A stretch of 64,000 nt of DNA. It comes from JAHEKB01 sp049115575. GTDB lineage: Bacteria; Bacteroidota; Bacteroidia; NS11-12g; UBA9320. Under the pieces are notes generated by a model. The model did no database searches. It saw nothing but the letters and a program-made list of their open reading frames with translations, and was not told the DNA's origin. Positions 15,612 through 24,244 of the stretch are shown piece by piece; within the stretch, counting starts at the first letter, position 1; every line of letters starts with the position of its first letter. Both the position numbers and the translations under genes were made by a program. The stretch spans positions 558,001-622,000 of the forward strand of contig JAGDZU010000001.1 of the NCBI GenBank assembly GCA_049115575.1. Reading direction: 5' to 3'.

Positions 15612-16504
15612 TGGCTCACTGGTTCTATAATAAAGAAGCCATCATCCCCTTGATCTTGATACAATGGCATAAAGATATTGCCATCCAAATCAGATAATAT
15701 CTCTCCATATTTATTGGTAGCAAGAACTTCTCCTTTATAAATCTTCTGAAAGTTTGTAAATCCATCAGCCATCCTAAAGTTTTCGTCCGCGTCTATATGG
15801 TATCGCTCAACCAATGAAAAATGCTGGTGCTTTGGGGCTAATTCGTCATCTAGGATATTCTGTAGCCAATCCAATTCAGACTGATGTAAACTTATAAATC
15901 CAGTATGATGCATGCTCAACATGGTGAATGCCTCATGCTTAATAATACTTGTTCTTGAATGATGTTGCCCAGCTTCAAATGCCAATCCGCAATTGCCTCT
16001 TCTGCAAAACCAAGAAAGTATAGTACCATCTAAATAACCACTTAAACCTGTTATGTAGGGAACGTTGAGCTTATCAATGAACATTTGATTGTGGTTGTCG
16101 AAATTGGTGACTATAAAAGGAATAGTAGGTGCAGATGTGGTATGAAGATCTAATAAATAGGCATTGTCATAAATCGCATGGTCCAATTCAGCTTCTATCA
16201 CAGTCTTTAACTCTTTAAGCTCATCGTATTCCGCAGCATTTAAGCGATCAATTGTATTAAAGTGATGCTTATCCCATATTCTGTTTAAATCGAAATCAAT
16301 ATAGCGAGTTCCTTGCTTTATAGCTTCTATATTTCCTCTTAAGGCAATTGCTCTTCCTTTGAATCCTCCTGGTCTAGATTTTAACTGCTTAAAAACATTA
16401 TCAAGCGCAGTAACTCCTGGCGACTCATTGCCGTGCAATCCACCAATAAATATGAGCAAAGGGCCATCTTGCTCGCCTTGTAATTCTCCTATTATCCTAT
16501 CCAC
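15608..16504 (-). CDS. Succinylglutamate desuccinylase / aspartoacylase family zinc deacylase
   Basis: M14-like zinc amidohydrolase of 298 residues. Zinc ligands are seen as H24 and E27 in GGLHGNES and H121 in LLDLHTTS; the catalytic glutamate is probably E176 in LAFEAGQH; RGNIEAI and FDLNRIW form the substrate-binding part. The GTG start shares its first base with the stop of the ligase gene (TAGTG), so the two are translationally coupled. Paired with an amide-bond-forming GCS2 enzyme it may remove or trim the product of that ligase. The exact substrate is unknown. Confidence 0.85.
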   Translation of the reverse strand: MDRIIGELQGEQDGPLLIFIGGLHGNESPGVTALDNVFKQLKSRPGGFKGRAIALRGNIEAIKQGTRYIDFDLNRIWDKHHFNTIDRLNAAEYDELKELKTVIEAELDHAIYDNAYLLDLHTTSAPTIPFIVTNFDNHNQMFIDKLNVPYITGLSGYLDGTILSWFCRRGNCGLAFEAGQHHSRTSIIKHEAFTMLSMHHTGFISLHQSELDWLQNILDDELAPKHQHFSLVERYHIDADENFRMADGFTNFQKIYKGEVLATNKYGEILSDLDGNIFMPLYQDQGDDGFFIIEPVSH

Positions 16505-18393
16505 TATTTCTTAAACGCCTTGGTCATGTTTGCAACCTGAACAATATCGCTTTCGGTAATAATACCAGTGAGTGCCTTTTCCTGGGTAACCAATAAGCAA
16601 CATGCTCTGGTCTTGGCCAACAAAGATACGGCTTCTTCTGTAGAAGTATCTGCTGGAATGCTAACAAAATCGGTTTGCATGATTTCGCTAACTAACTCAG
16701 GTCTAGAAGATTGAGGCTTGGTATGATAATGTAATATGTCTTTAACCGTAATGAGACCCACCAATTCGTGTTTACTGTTTTCTACTGGGATACTTCTGAT
16801 GTTTTTCCAGTCCATCATATTGATAACTAAATCAATCAAATCATCTTCTTTGGCTATGTATAATTCCCTCTCCATAACATCTCTAACACTGCCAAATCTT
16901 TTCATGGTATCTATTTTGGTTGGATCAATATCCCTCCATTTATGTACTGGCCTAGAATTAAGCTGATTATGGTACATTGCTTCTGTTATACTTCTGCTTG
17001 CCTCATAAGCTGTTGATTTATCTAAGAGGATAGTGAAGTTTTTAATCATCCACTTAGAACCGTTTTTGTTCTTGCTCACGCGCTTTTCAATGACATCCAG
17101 CAATTGGTCAATCTTACGCGGATTTATTTTGGCCTTAAGTAAGCCTTCTCGAGCCATGGGCAACAGAGTGTTTTTAATGAGTTTCTGAGCGCTCACAGTT
17201 TTATCAAACCACTTGAATTGGCAATCCAAGCCATTTCTGCACGCATTGTAGAAATTATACCTGCAATCTTCAAAAGGAACCATTTCAGGCAGGTTTTCAT
17301 ATTCTTCTGGCATAGAATTCATAATTCCCAACCAGAATGCCGCATTAGCTAGTTCATCTAATACTGTTGGCCCAGAAGGTATATAGCGGTTTTCTATTCT
17401 CAAATGGGGTTTACCACCACCAACGCCATAACAGGCCCTATTCCACTTATAAACTGTGCTATTGTGCATTTTTAAGGCCTCTAGTTGTGGTATTCCGCCC
17501 TTTTCTAGAACTGCCAACGAATCTTCTTTTTCATCTGTAGCAAACAGCAAATTGAACCTGCTTATATTATCTCTGAATATATCTACAGCGGTTCCGGATG
17601 CCCATTCCTTGCCAAAGGTTACTCGAGGTTCCTGCTCTCTTTTTATATTGATAGGTCTGGTATCAACACTTTGTTGAAACAATGCAATTCTAGTCTCCTT
17701 CCAAAGTCTCTTACCCAACAATAGTGGTGAATTTGCCGCAACTGCAACCACTGGACCTGCAATCATCTGAGCCCAATTGTACATTTTAGTAAAGTCATTT
17801 GGTTCAATTTGCATATGAACCTGAAAGCTGGTGGTACATGCCTCAAACAAAATGTTTTCATGAGTGGTGATCAACTCATCAATGGCCATGATATTAAGTT
17901 CAAAATCGCTTCCCTTCTGATTGCGCATGATTTCGTTTAGCGCTTGGTACCGCTCATTTGGAGTCATATGATCAAAATCTAGATGCTCCTTTCTAAGAGT
18001 GGGCAATATCCCAGTCATCAGAATTTTGGTATTGAGTTTCTCAGTAACTGAAAAAGCTTTGTTCAAAAGCCCTCTTAATTGATCTTCTATTTGATCAAAA
18101 CAATCACCTGTGAATTCAAATGGATCCAAATTTGCTTCTATATTGAACTTAGCAATTTCTGGTACAAAGTGTGGGTCATTTATAGCTGCCAGGACTTCCA
18201 TATTGTTGGTAGCAGGACCAAAATTCTCATCTAGTAAGCACAGTTCTTGCTCTGCTCCAATACGCTGTATGCCCGACTCTATCAAGCCTGATTTAAGCAT
18301 ACTATCCATGGCTTGTATGTCATTGAGCAGTAGGCGTGTAAATTTCTTTTTACTTTCAGGCGAGGTGAATTTATTGACTGATTGAGAACCCAT
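16504..18393 (-). CDS. GCS2-type carboxylate-amine ligase fused to a CBS domain pair
   Basis: 629 residues. The first 480 or so form a glutamate-cysteine ligase family 2 (YbdK-like) domain: GAEQEL at 46-51, later YGVGGGKPHLRIENRYIPSG. This family joins an amine to a carboxylate with ATP. The C-terminus carries two CBS repeats (about 498-552 with VGLITVKDILHY, and 566-620 with TGIITESDIVQV), which normally bind adenine nucleotides and regulate activity. Ordinary YbdK proteins are about 370-400 residues and lack CBS domains. It is the first gene of a two-gene operon with the deacylase. A glutathione-type product is possible but not shown. Confidence 0.85.
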   Translation of the reverse strand: MGSQSVNKFTSPESKKKFTRLLLNDIQAMDSMLKSGLIESGIQRIGAEQELCLLDENFGPATNNMEVLAAINDPHFVPEIAKFNIEANLDPFEFTGDCFDQIEDQLRGLLNKAFSVTEKLNTKILMTGILPTLRKEHLDFDHMTPNERYQALNEIMRNQKGSDFELNIMAIDELITTHENILFEACTTSFQVHMQIEPNDFTKMYNWAQMIAGPVVAVAANSPLLLGKRLWKETRIALFQQSVDTRPINIKREQEPRVTFGKEWASGTAVDIFRDNISRFNLLFATDEKEDSLAVLEKGGIPQLEALKMHNSTVYKWNRACYGVGGGKPHLRIENRYIPSGPTVLDELANAAFWLGIMNSMPEEYENLPEMVPFEDCRYNFYNACRNGLDCQFKWFDKTVSAQKLIKNTLLPMAREGLLKAKINPRKIDQLLDVIEKRVSKNKNGSKWMIKNFTILLDKSTAYEASRSITEAMYHNQLNSRPVHKWRDIDPTKIDTMKRFGSVRDVMERELYIAKEDDLIDLVINMMDWKNIRSIPVENSKHELVGLITVKDILHYHTKPQSSRPELVSEIMQTDFVSIPADTSTEEAVSLLAKTRACCLLVTQEKALTGIITESDIVQVANMTKAFKK

Positions 18394-18482
18394 TTTGAAT
18401 TACGCTAAATTAAGGAATTATTTTGAGATGAACTTCGCTTTTTCACAAAGCAATATCATATCATATTGAATAGAAGTTTTAT

Positions 18483-18490
18483 TAAATTTG
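18483..18490 (+). promoter_or_regulatory. -7 promoter box (TAAATTTG)
   Basis: Exact TAnnTTTG match ending six bases before the ATG at 18497; the in-frame TTG at 18488 is part of the box and is therefore unlikely to be the start. Confidence 0.5.
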
Positions 18491-18496
18491 GCTTTC

Positions 18497-19000
18497 ATGA
18501 GTAGTTTTAAAATTAGACCGCGATTCAGGCAACAATTTGAATCTAGCCCTAAAGAAATGGAGGGCTTAATTAGAGATAGAATTGAACACGATAATGAGCA
18601 ACACAAAATTGATGCGGTTTTTAGCGGTCACCACATCATACTCAAGATTCCTACTTCAGAGCAGCACTACTGGTCTCCTCAGCTATCGCTAAGTTTAGAA
18701 GATGAAAATGAAGGAACTCTGGTACGAGGCATGTATGGCCCGCCTCCCTCCGTTTGGACTATGTTCGCCTTTGGTTATTTTGCTTTAGCCGTTGCCTTTG
18801 TGGTCACAGGAATAGCAGCCTACTCATACCATCTTCTAGATATTTCTACAAAATTGGTTTGGTTATTACCCGCCTATTTAGTTGCTGCACTTATCCTCTA
18901 TATGGTGGCCCAATTTGGCCAAAAGCTCGGTGCTGAACAGACCTATACTTTGCACCATTTTTATGAAGAAACTGTAGGAAAGCGAACCTATATAGAGTAA
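18497..19000 (+). CDS. Hypothetical protein with two C-terminal membrane segments
   Basis: 167 residues, function unknown. Residues 1-85 are a soluble, charged domain (MSSFKIRPRFRQQFE...) and two hydrophobic helices follow (about 87-112, WTMFAFGYFALAVAFVVTGI, and 118-140, LVWLLPAYLVAALILYMVAQ). A short C-terminal tail follows. The stop overlaps the start of the next gene (TAATG). The compact three-gene set with a HEAT-like protein and an ion channel suggests a shared membrane-related role. Confidence 0.75.
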   Translation: MSSFKIRPRFRQQFESSPKEMEGLIRDRIEHDNEQHKIDAVFSGHHIILKIPTSEQHYWSPQLSLSLEDENEGTLVRGMYGPPPSVWTMFAFGYFALAVAFVVTGIAAYSYHLLDISTKLVWLLPAYLVAALILYMVAQFGQKLGAEQTYTLHHFYEETVGKRTYIE

Positions 19001-19524
19001 TGTCTATCATTTCTATTGCATGTGGTGGTAACAATAAGCCGACTAATCTCAAACTGGTGAATTATGTGGGCAATGACCCAAAGAGATTCAAAGAATTAAT
19101 GGAAGTGTTTCTTGGTGCAGATCTTCAATTAACACAAATCACTAGTTGGGCTATAAGCGAATGCACTGAAGTTTATCCTCATTTAATTGCCCCGTATCAC
19201 AGTCAACTTATGGATTCCTTAAATAAGGATCAAAGGCATGGGGCTATAAGAAGAAATATAGTGAGAATCTATCAATATGCAGACATTCCTGAAGATATTG
19301 AAGGTCAGTTATTTAATCTCTGCATTAACTTCATTATTGACCCTACCGAAGCAATTGCTGTTAAAGCTTTTAGCATGACTGTATGCGAGCGTATTGCAGT
19401 GAAATACCCGGACTTAATACCAGAATTAAAAATTTGTATTGAAAGTCAATTGGATAATGCTAGTGCCGGTGTAAAAAATAGGGGTCAAAAGATATTACAT
19501 CGATTTGAAAAGAGTGGATATTAA
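19000..19524 (+). CDS. HEAT-repeat-like hypothetical protein
   Basis: 174 residues, all helical, with repeating helical pairs that resemble HEAT repeats (AISECTEVYPHLIAPYHSQL, then IVRIYQYADIPEDIEGQLFN, then MTVCERIAVKYPDLIPELK). No catalytic residues are evident; such proteins usually bind other proteins. Its start overlaps the stop of the membrane-protein gene and the channel gene follows after 51 bases. No close family was recognised. Confidence 0.75.
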   Translation: MSIISIACGGNNKPTNLKLVNYVGNDPKRFKELMEVFLGADLQLTQITSWAISECTEVYPHLIAPYHSQLMDSLNKDQRHGAIRRNIVRIYQYADIPEDIEGQLFNLCINFIIDPTEAIAVKAFSMTVCERIAVKYPDLIPELKICIESQLDNASAGVKNRGQKILHRFEKSGY

Positions 19525-19575
19525 TACGCAGAGACTCAGCACATTCTATTCAAAAGTATATATTCGAATGAGATA

Positions 19576-20949
19576 ATGTTGTTAAAAGAAAACAATCACT
19601 TCCGTCTTTTATGGAACATTTTCATGGGACTAGTGACCATGGCTGTTGTGGTTCAAGTAAGCTATGAATTGGCCTTTTCTCATGATTTAGAAGACAGTAA
19701 TAATTGGTTGTACTATGGATTTACAGCAATTTTCTTAGTTGACATCTATTTTGCTAGCATAAGTACTTATAGAGAGCAAGGAAAAGAAATAACCCGACTC
19801 AAGCAGATTAGAAAGCACTTTATTAAAAAACACCTTCTTTATGATTTAATCTCCGTACTCCCTTTTGATTTACTTTTCTTCAATTCCGATCTTATGATAG
19901 GTGGAGAAAGTGCTGTATTGGTGATTAGATTAATGGCATTCTTGCGTCTAAGAAGACTGAGCCAGTCTTTTGATAATCTGGACAATAGGAACAGCATAGA
20001 GCCAGGATATATTAGGCTTTTCAAGTTCTTGGTTTTAATGCTAATTCTTAACCATCTAATTGCATGTGGTTGGCTATGGACATCTTACTTCCAAGACTTT
20101 GGGGAGGGCTGTTGGGTGGTCATCAATGGAATGTTAGATGCTTCTCCGGCCGAGCAGTATTTAAGAAGTATCTACTGGACTGTAACCACCATGACCACCA
20201 TAGGGTATGGAGACATATCACCTAATACCAATGTGGAATACATATACACCATTGTAGTTATGCTACTTGGTGCTTCTATGTATGCTTACATCATTGGTAA
20301 TATAGCCTCCTTGGTTAATAATTTAGATACTTTAAAAAGCGAACACAAAGGCAAGGTTGAGTCTTTAAGCTTGTTTTTAAAGCATAGAAAAGTTTCTACT
20401 CCTTTAATTACCAAAGTAAAACAATACTATGACTACATCTGGGAAAGGAAAAAAGGTGTAAATGAAGAAGCATTATTTGATGACCTACCTGCTACATTAA
20501 GGTTAGAGCTCATGCAAGAGCTAACTAAAGATTTGATGGAAGATGTTCCACTTTTCAAAATAGCTTCAAGACCTTTAAAAACAGAGTTGCTCGCAAGATT
20601 AATTCCTACCACCTATCCTCCTGGGAGTATCATAGTTCAAGCAAATACGATTGCTTACAAAATGGGTTTCATATCCAAAGGTGAAATGTCTGTTGTAAAA
20701 CCTGATGACTCCTCACCAGCCGCTGTTTTTACAAATGGAGATTACTACGGACTTTTACCTATACTTTTAGGGGAAAAAACATCGGCCAACCTCGTAACAA
20801 ATACCTATTGCGAAGTATTTGAACTTTCAGTACAAGACTACGAGGATATTAGAGTTATTATTCCTGAATTCAACGATGTGATCAAAAAAGTATCTTCAGA
20901 TAGATCTAGAAAGGTTATGCAATTGCTACTCGATAAAGTAATAGTCTAA
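19576..20949 (+). CDS. Voltage-gated K+ channel with cyclic-nucleotide-binding domain
   Basis: Six-transmembrane potassium channel of 457 residues. The selectivity filter TTIGYGD is at about residues 207-213; an S4-like segment with alternating arginines (RLMAFLRLRRLSQS, 118-131) suggests voltage sensing; a C-linker and cNMP-binding domain fill about 325-440. The C-terminal domain is like those of eukaryotic HCN/EAG-type channels, although its phosphate-binding motif looks degenerate, so ligand binding is uncertain. The stop overlaps convergent prfB by four bases. Confidence 0.88.
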   Translation: MLLKENNHFRLLWNIFMGLVTMAVVVQVSYELAFSHDLEDSNNWLYYGFTAIFLVDIYFASISTYREQGKEITRLKQIRKHFIKKHLLYDLISVLPFDLLFFNSDLMIGGESAVLVIRLMAFLRLRRLSQSFDNLDNRNSIEPGYIRLFKFLVLMLILNHLIACGWLWTSYFQDFGEGCWVVINGMLDASPAEQYLRSIYWTVTTMTTIGYGDISPNTNVEYIYTIVVMLLGASMYAYIIGNIASLVNNLDTLKSEHKGKVESLSLFLKHRKVSTPLITKVKQYYDYIWERKKGVNEEALFDDLPATLRLELMQELTKDLMEDVPLFKIASRPLKTELLARLIPTTYPPGSIIVQANTIAYKMGFISKGEMSVVKPDDSSPAAVFTNGDYYGLLPILLGEKTSANLVTNTYCEVFELSVQDYEDIRVIIPEFNDVIKKVSSDRSRKVMQLLLDKVIV

Positions 20950-22035
20950 CTTTCTTCCTGTTGACTTAATAAGAAGGCCTTAGAAAACTCCTCAATACCT
21001 CCATCCATGACTGCATTTACATTGCTAGTCTCATAAGATGTTCTTACGTCTTTAACCAGTTTATAAGGATGCATCACATAATTTCGAATTTGTGATCCCC
21101 ACTCTATTTTAAGCTTACCAGCTTCTATATCCGCTCTGTCTGCATTTCGCTTTCTCAGCTCTATATCGTAAAGCTGTGACTTTAACATCTTTAAAGCTTT
21201 TTCTTTATTCTTCAGCTGAGATCTTTCCTGTTGGCATTCAATTGCCAATCCACTAGGTTCGTGATGAACCCTCACAGCAGTTTCAACCTTATTCACGTTC
21301 TGCCCGCCTTTTCCTCCACTTCTAAATGTATCCCATCTAATGTCTGCAGGGTTAATTTCTATTTTAATGCTATCATCCACTATGGGATATACATAGACCG
21401 AAGCAAAACTGGTATGTCTTCTGTTGCTGCTATCAAAAGGAGATATACGCACTAAGCGATGCACTCCATTCTCGCCTTTTAGATACCCAAAAGCAAAGTC
21501 TCCAGTTATTTCAATAGTGCATGACTTAATTCCAGCAACATCTCCATCAACTTGATCTGTTATGCTGGCTTTGAAACCGTTCTTTTCTGCCCACATCAAA
21601 TACATTCTCACCAGCATTTGAGACCAATCATTGCTTTCTGTCCCTCCTGCACCAGCATTAATTTCTAAAGTGGCATCCAGTTGATCTTCCTCGCTTTTCA
21701 TCATGTTCTTGAATTCAAGCTCTTCTAATTTAGATAAGGTGTCTTGGTATTTGTTCTCAATTTCTTGGTCTACGTCTTCGCCCATCTCCTTGAACTCTAG
21801 AAGCACACCAATTTCCTCTACGGCTTCTTCTAGATGCTTGTAGGCATCTGTCCAAACCTTTTTCTTTTTAATACCTTTAAGATGGAGTTCCGCTTTATCT
21901 GGGTCTTCCCAGAATGTTGGGTCCTGTGATTGGAGTTCTTCTTCAGCGATTAGCGCCAGCTTCTTGCTGATGTCAAAGATAACCTCCCAAAGCCGTCATA
22001 CGGCTCCTTATATCGCTAATTTGATCTTGAGTCAT
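20946..22035 (-). CDS. prfB: Peptide chain release factor 2, expressed by programmed +1 frameshift
   Basis: Full-length RF2 of 362 residues. The ATG at 22035 opens a 20-codon frame (MTQDQISDIRSRMTALGGYL) that meets an in-frame TGA at 21975-21973. The slippery context CTT TGA C with GGGAGG just upstream is the classic RF2 autoregulatory site: when RF2 is scarce, ribosomes slip +1 and continue with DISKKLALIAEEEL into the long frame. The RF2-specific SPF tripeptide (RISPFDSSN) and the catalytic GGQ (GGKGGQNVNK) are present. The ATG overlaps the stop of the upstream 109-residue gene (TAATG). This is a functional frameshift, not a pseudogene. Confidence 0.96.
21970..21987 (-). promoter_or_regulatory. 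RF2 programmed frameshift site
   Basis: GGGAGG followed by TTATCTTTGAC: codon CTT at 21978-21976, stop TGA at 21975-21973 and the next base C. The Shine-Dalgarno-like stretch pairs with 16S rRNA to push the ribosome +1. Confidence 0.92.
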
Positions 22036-22364
22036 TAATACAACTCTCCTTTTAAACGATCGCGAATTTCTCTGATTTCTTCTCTATTGGCGTCATTGTC
22101 TATATGAAGCATTAATTCCAATAGATACTCCATATCAGTCATATCTCCAATTTCCTCTTCTTCAACATAACCGAGATCCATATTGCCATTTTCGGCTATA
22201 TATTCACTTGCCAATCTGCATATCTTTACAGCAGTTGGATCCTGCTCTTCTAATGCCATTTCTCGGAGTGCGCCTAAGCTTTCAACAACTTTCTTAGCAT
22301 CAAAGCCCTTCTTTACTTCCTTGAGTAAGTTGTTCAATGCTAAATTTGCCTTTGCTTCTCTCAT
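22035..22364 (-). CDS. Hypothetical acidic protein upstream of prfB
   Basis: 109 residues, soluble, helical and strongly acidic in the second half (YVEEEEIGDMTDMEYLLELMLHIDND). No domain recognised. Its stop codon overlaps the prfB ATG in TAATG, so the two are translationally coupled and this gene may help set prfB expression. It diverges from cinA across a 50-base gap. Confidence 0.75.
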   Translation of the reverse strand: MREAKANLALNNLLKEVKKGFDAKKVVESLGALREMALEEQDPTAVKICRLASEYIAENGNMDLGYVEEEEIGDMTDMEYLLELMLHIDNDANREEIREIRDRLKGELY

Positions 22365-22414
22365 AATTTCCTTAATTTGGGGCGAAAATAAATCTTTAAT
22401 TCTTTTTCTATTAG

Positions 22415-23707
22415 ATGCTTGCAGAAATAATAACCATAGGTGATGAAATTCTTATTGGCCAGACTGTAGACACCAACTCCGCATGGTTAGGTAAAGAATT
22501 GAATAAGAGAGGAATAGATATACTTCGCATCTCCTCTATTAAAGATACTTCACCTGCAATTAAGCAAGCTCTTCATGAAGCCGAGCAAAGGGCAGATGTA
22601 ATTCTACTCACAGGTGGTTTGGGGCCAACAAATGACGATGTGACCAAAGAAACTCTTGCCTCCTATTTTAATGCTGAATTAGTATCCAATACGGAAGCAT
22701 TACAAAACATAGAAAAGCGATTCAAAGCAAGAGGAATAGCAATGCTTCAAATAAACATTGAACAAGCCCTAGTTCCAGACAATTGCGATGTAATACAAAA
22801 TGGCAAAGGCACTGCGCCTGGGATGTGGTTTCAGAGAAACTCCAAAACCATAGTGAGTATGCCTGGAGTTCCATATGAAATGAAAGCCATGATGAGCGAA
22901 TTCGTGTTTCCTCGATTGGAAAATCAGCTGGATGCATGGCATATAGAACATCAAACCATTACGGTAGTGAATATTCCAGAATCCGTGTTGAGCAATGATA
23001 TTTCAGATATAGAAGCATCATTGCCTCCATACATAAAAATGGCCTTTCTACCCCACCTCAATATTGTTCGTTTGAGACTTTCAGCAAAGTCACCAAATCA
23101 CAGCAAAGCCGACTTAAGAAGCGAACTGAACAGTTACTTTGATAGGATTAAGAGCCGAATTGGGAATAGCTGGTTTGATGGTGATCACAGCCTAGCCACT
23201 ATTATCGGTCAAATGCTCAAGACAAGAAAACTGACTCTAGGGACAATTGAGAGCTGCACAGGTGGCTATATCTCTCACAGTATAACGGTAATTCCAGGTA
23301 GTTCAGCCTATTTTCTTGGTAGCTATATTACCTATTCTAATCAACTCAAGATTGATTTAATAGGAGTTGACGCTAATTTGTTTACAACAGTTGGCAGCGT
23401 AAGTGAAGAAGTAGCTCATCAAATGGCAATTAAAGGAAAAGCGAAATTGGGAGTCGACTATTGCATATCTGCTACTGGTATTGCTGGCCCCACAGGTGCA
23501 ACGGACACCAAAGAAGTTGGACTAGTATATATAGGTCTTGCAGGCCCGAATGGCTTACTAGAAGTGAAAAAGAATCAATTTAGAGGTAGCAGAGAACAAA
23601 TCATTGAAAGGACGGCATATGCTGCCATGGAAATGCTCCGTCAAGTACTCACTATCCAAAATGAGCAAAAACCTGCACCGAAGTCACAGAGGATTCTTCG
23701 GGATTAA
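22415..23707 (+). CDS. cinA: CinA family nicotinamide-nucleotide amidohydrolase / competence-damage protein
   Basis: 430 residues with the two-domain CinA layout. The N-terminal MoCF-like domain has EIITIGDEILIGQTVDTNS and LTGGLGPTNDD; the C-terminal domain, which in characterised members deamidates nicotinamide mononucleotide, has TIESCTGGYISHSITVIPG and a terminal GPTGATDTKEVGLVYIG. The start ATG at 22415 gives the standard MLAEIITIGDE opening. Its last 56 bases overlap the convergent CAP gene. Confidence 0.94.
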   Translation: MLAEIITIGDEILIGQTVDTNSAWLGKELNKRGIDILRISSIKDTSPAIKQALHEAEQRADVILLTGGLGPTNDDVTKETLASYFNAELVSNTEALQNIEKRFKARGIAMLQINIEQALVPDNCDVIQNGKGTAPGMWFQRNSKTIVSMPGVPYEMKAMMSEFVFPRLENQLDAWHIEHQTITVVNIPESVLSNDISDIEASLPPYIKMAFLPHLNIVRLRLSAKSPNHSKADLRSELNSYFDRIKSRIGNSWFDGDHSLATIIGQMLKTRKLTLGTIESCTGGYISHSITVIPGSSAYFLGSYITYSNQLKIDLIGVDANLFTTVGSVSEEVAHQMAIKGKAKLGVDYCISATGIAGPTGATDTKEVGLVYIGLAGPNGLLEVKKNQFRGSREQIIERTAYAAMEMLRQVLTIQNEQKPAPKSQRILRD

Positions 23708-24221
23708 AATGCACTGCAATTGCTGATATGCTGTATTTCCCAGAGAGCATATTTTTATTGTGGAAATCCGATTTCTTCCAAGCGTTAAAAACATAGGTAG
23801 CAGCTTCTTCATAAGTCATGGCAGTAGACAGACTTGCCTTTCCTTGGCTATTGTAGTTCATGGAAGGTTTCAGTATGACCGTTCTCGCCAAATTCTCTCC
23901 TACTACAAAGCGACTAGAATGTATATGTCTTCTAACTCTGTCATAAACTGTTTTAGTTTTTAAATTGTCTTGTTCATGAGTTAGTTTACCCGTTCTTCCC
24001 AGGTATATAGCATGATCATATGCCGCATTATGAATCAGTTGATTGAATAAATAAGGCTTCATACTGTTGGCTTTTCTGTACGAATTCACCTTGTCGAATA
24101 ATGCTTTTTCGAAAGTAATATTGCTGAATTTTCTCGGATTAATAGTGTCTTGTGCTGTGATAGCGCTTGAACTCACACTTATTCCGAGACATATTAATAT
24201 CAGTGAAATGTATTTCATCAT
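23652..24221 (-). CDS. Secreted CAP-domain (SCP/PR1-like) protein
   Basis: 189 residues with a signal peptide (YISLILICLGISVSSSAIT) and one CAP domain. Family features: an initial helix with FDKVNSYRKANSMKPYLFN, a central HAIYLGRTGKLTHEQ containing the first conserved histidine, the GENLA motif, and a second histidine-bearing helix (FNAWKKSDFHNKNMLSG). Bacterial CAP proteins are extracytoplasmic, with functions mostly unknown. The C-terminus is encoded on the opposite strand of the last 56 bases of cinA, an unusually long tail-to-tail overlap. Confidence 0.87.
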   Translation of the reverse strand: MMKYISLILICLGISVSSSAITAQDTINPRKFSNITFEKALFDKVNSYRKANSMKPYLFNQLIHNAAYDHAIYLGRTGKLTHEQDNLKTKTVYDRVRRHIHSSRFVVGENLARTVILKPSMNYNSQGKASLSTAMTYEEAATYVFNAWKKSDFHNKNMLSGKYSISAIAVHFNPEESSVTSVQVFAHFG

Positions 24222-24244
24222 CTTATAGTTTGCAAAATAAGTTC

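Noticed and set aside
20946..21806. prfB as a truncated gene or pseudogene
   Set aside because: The missing N-terminus is encoded upstream in the other frame across a standard RF2 frameshift site.
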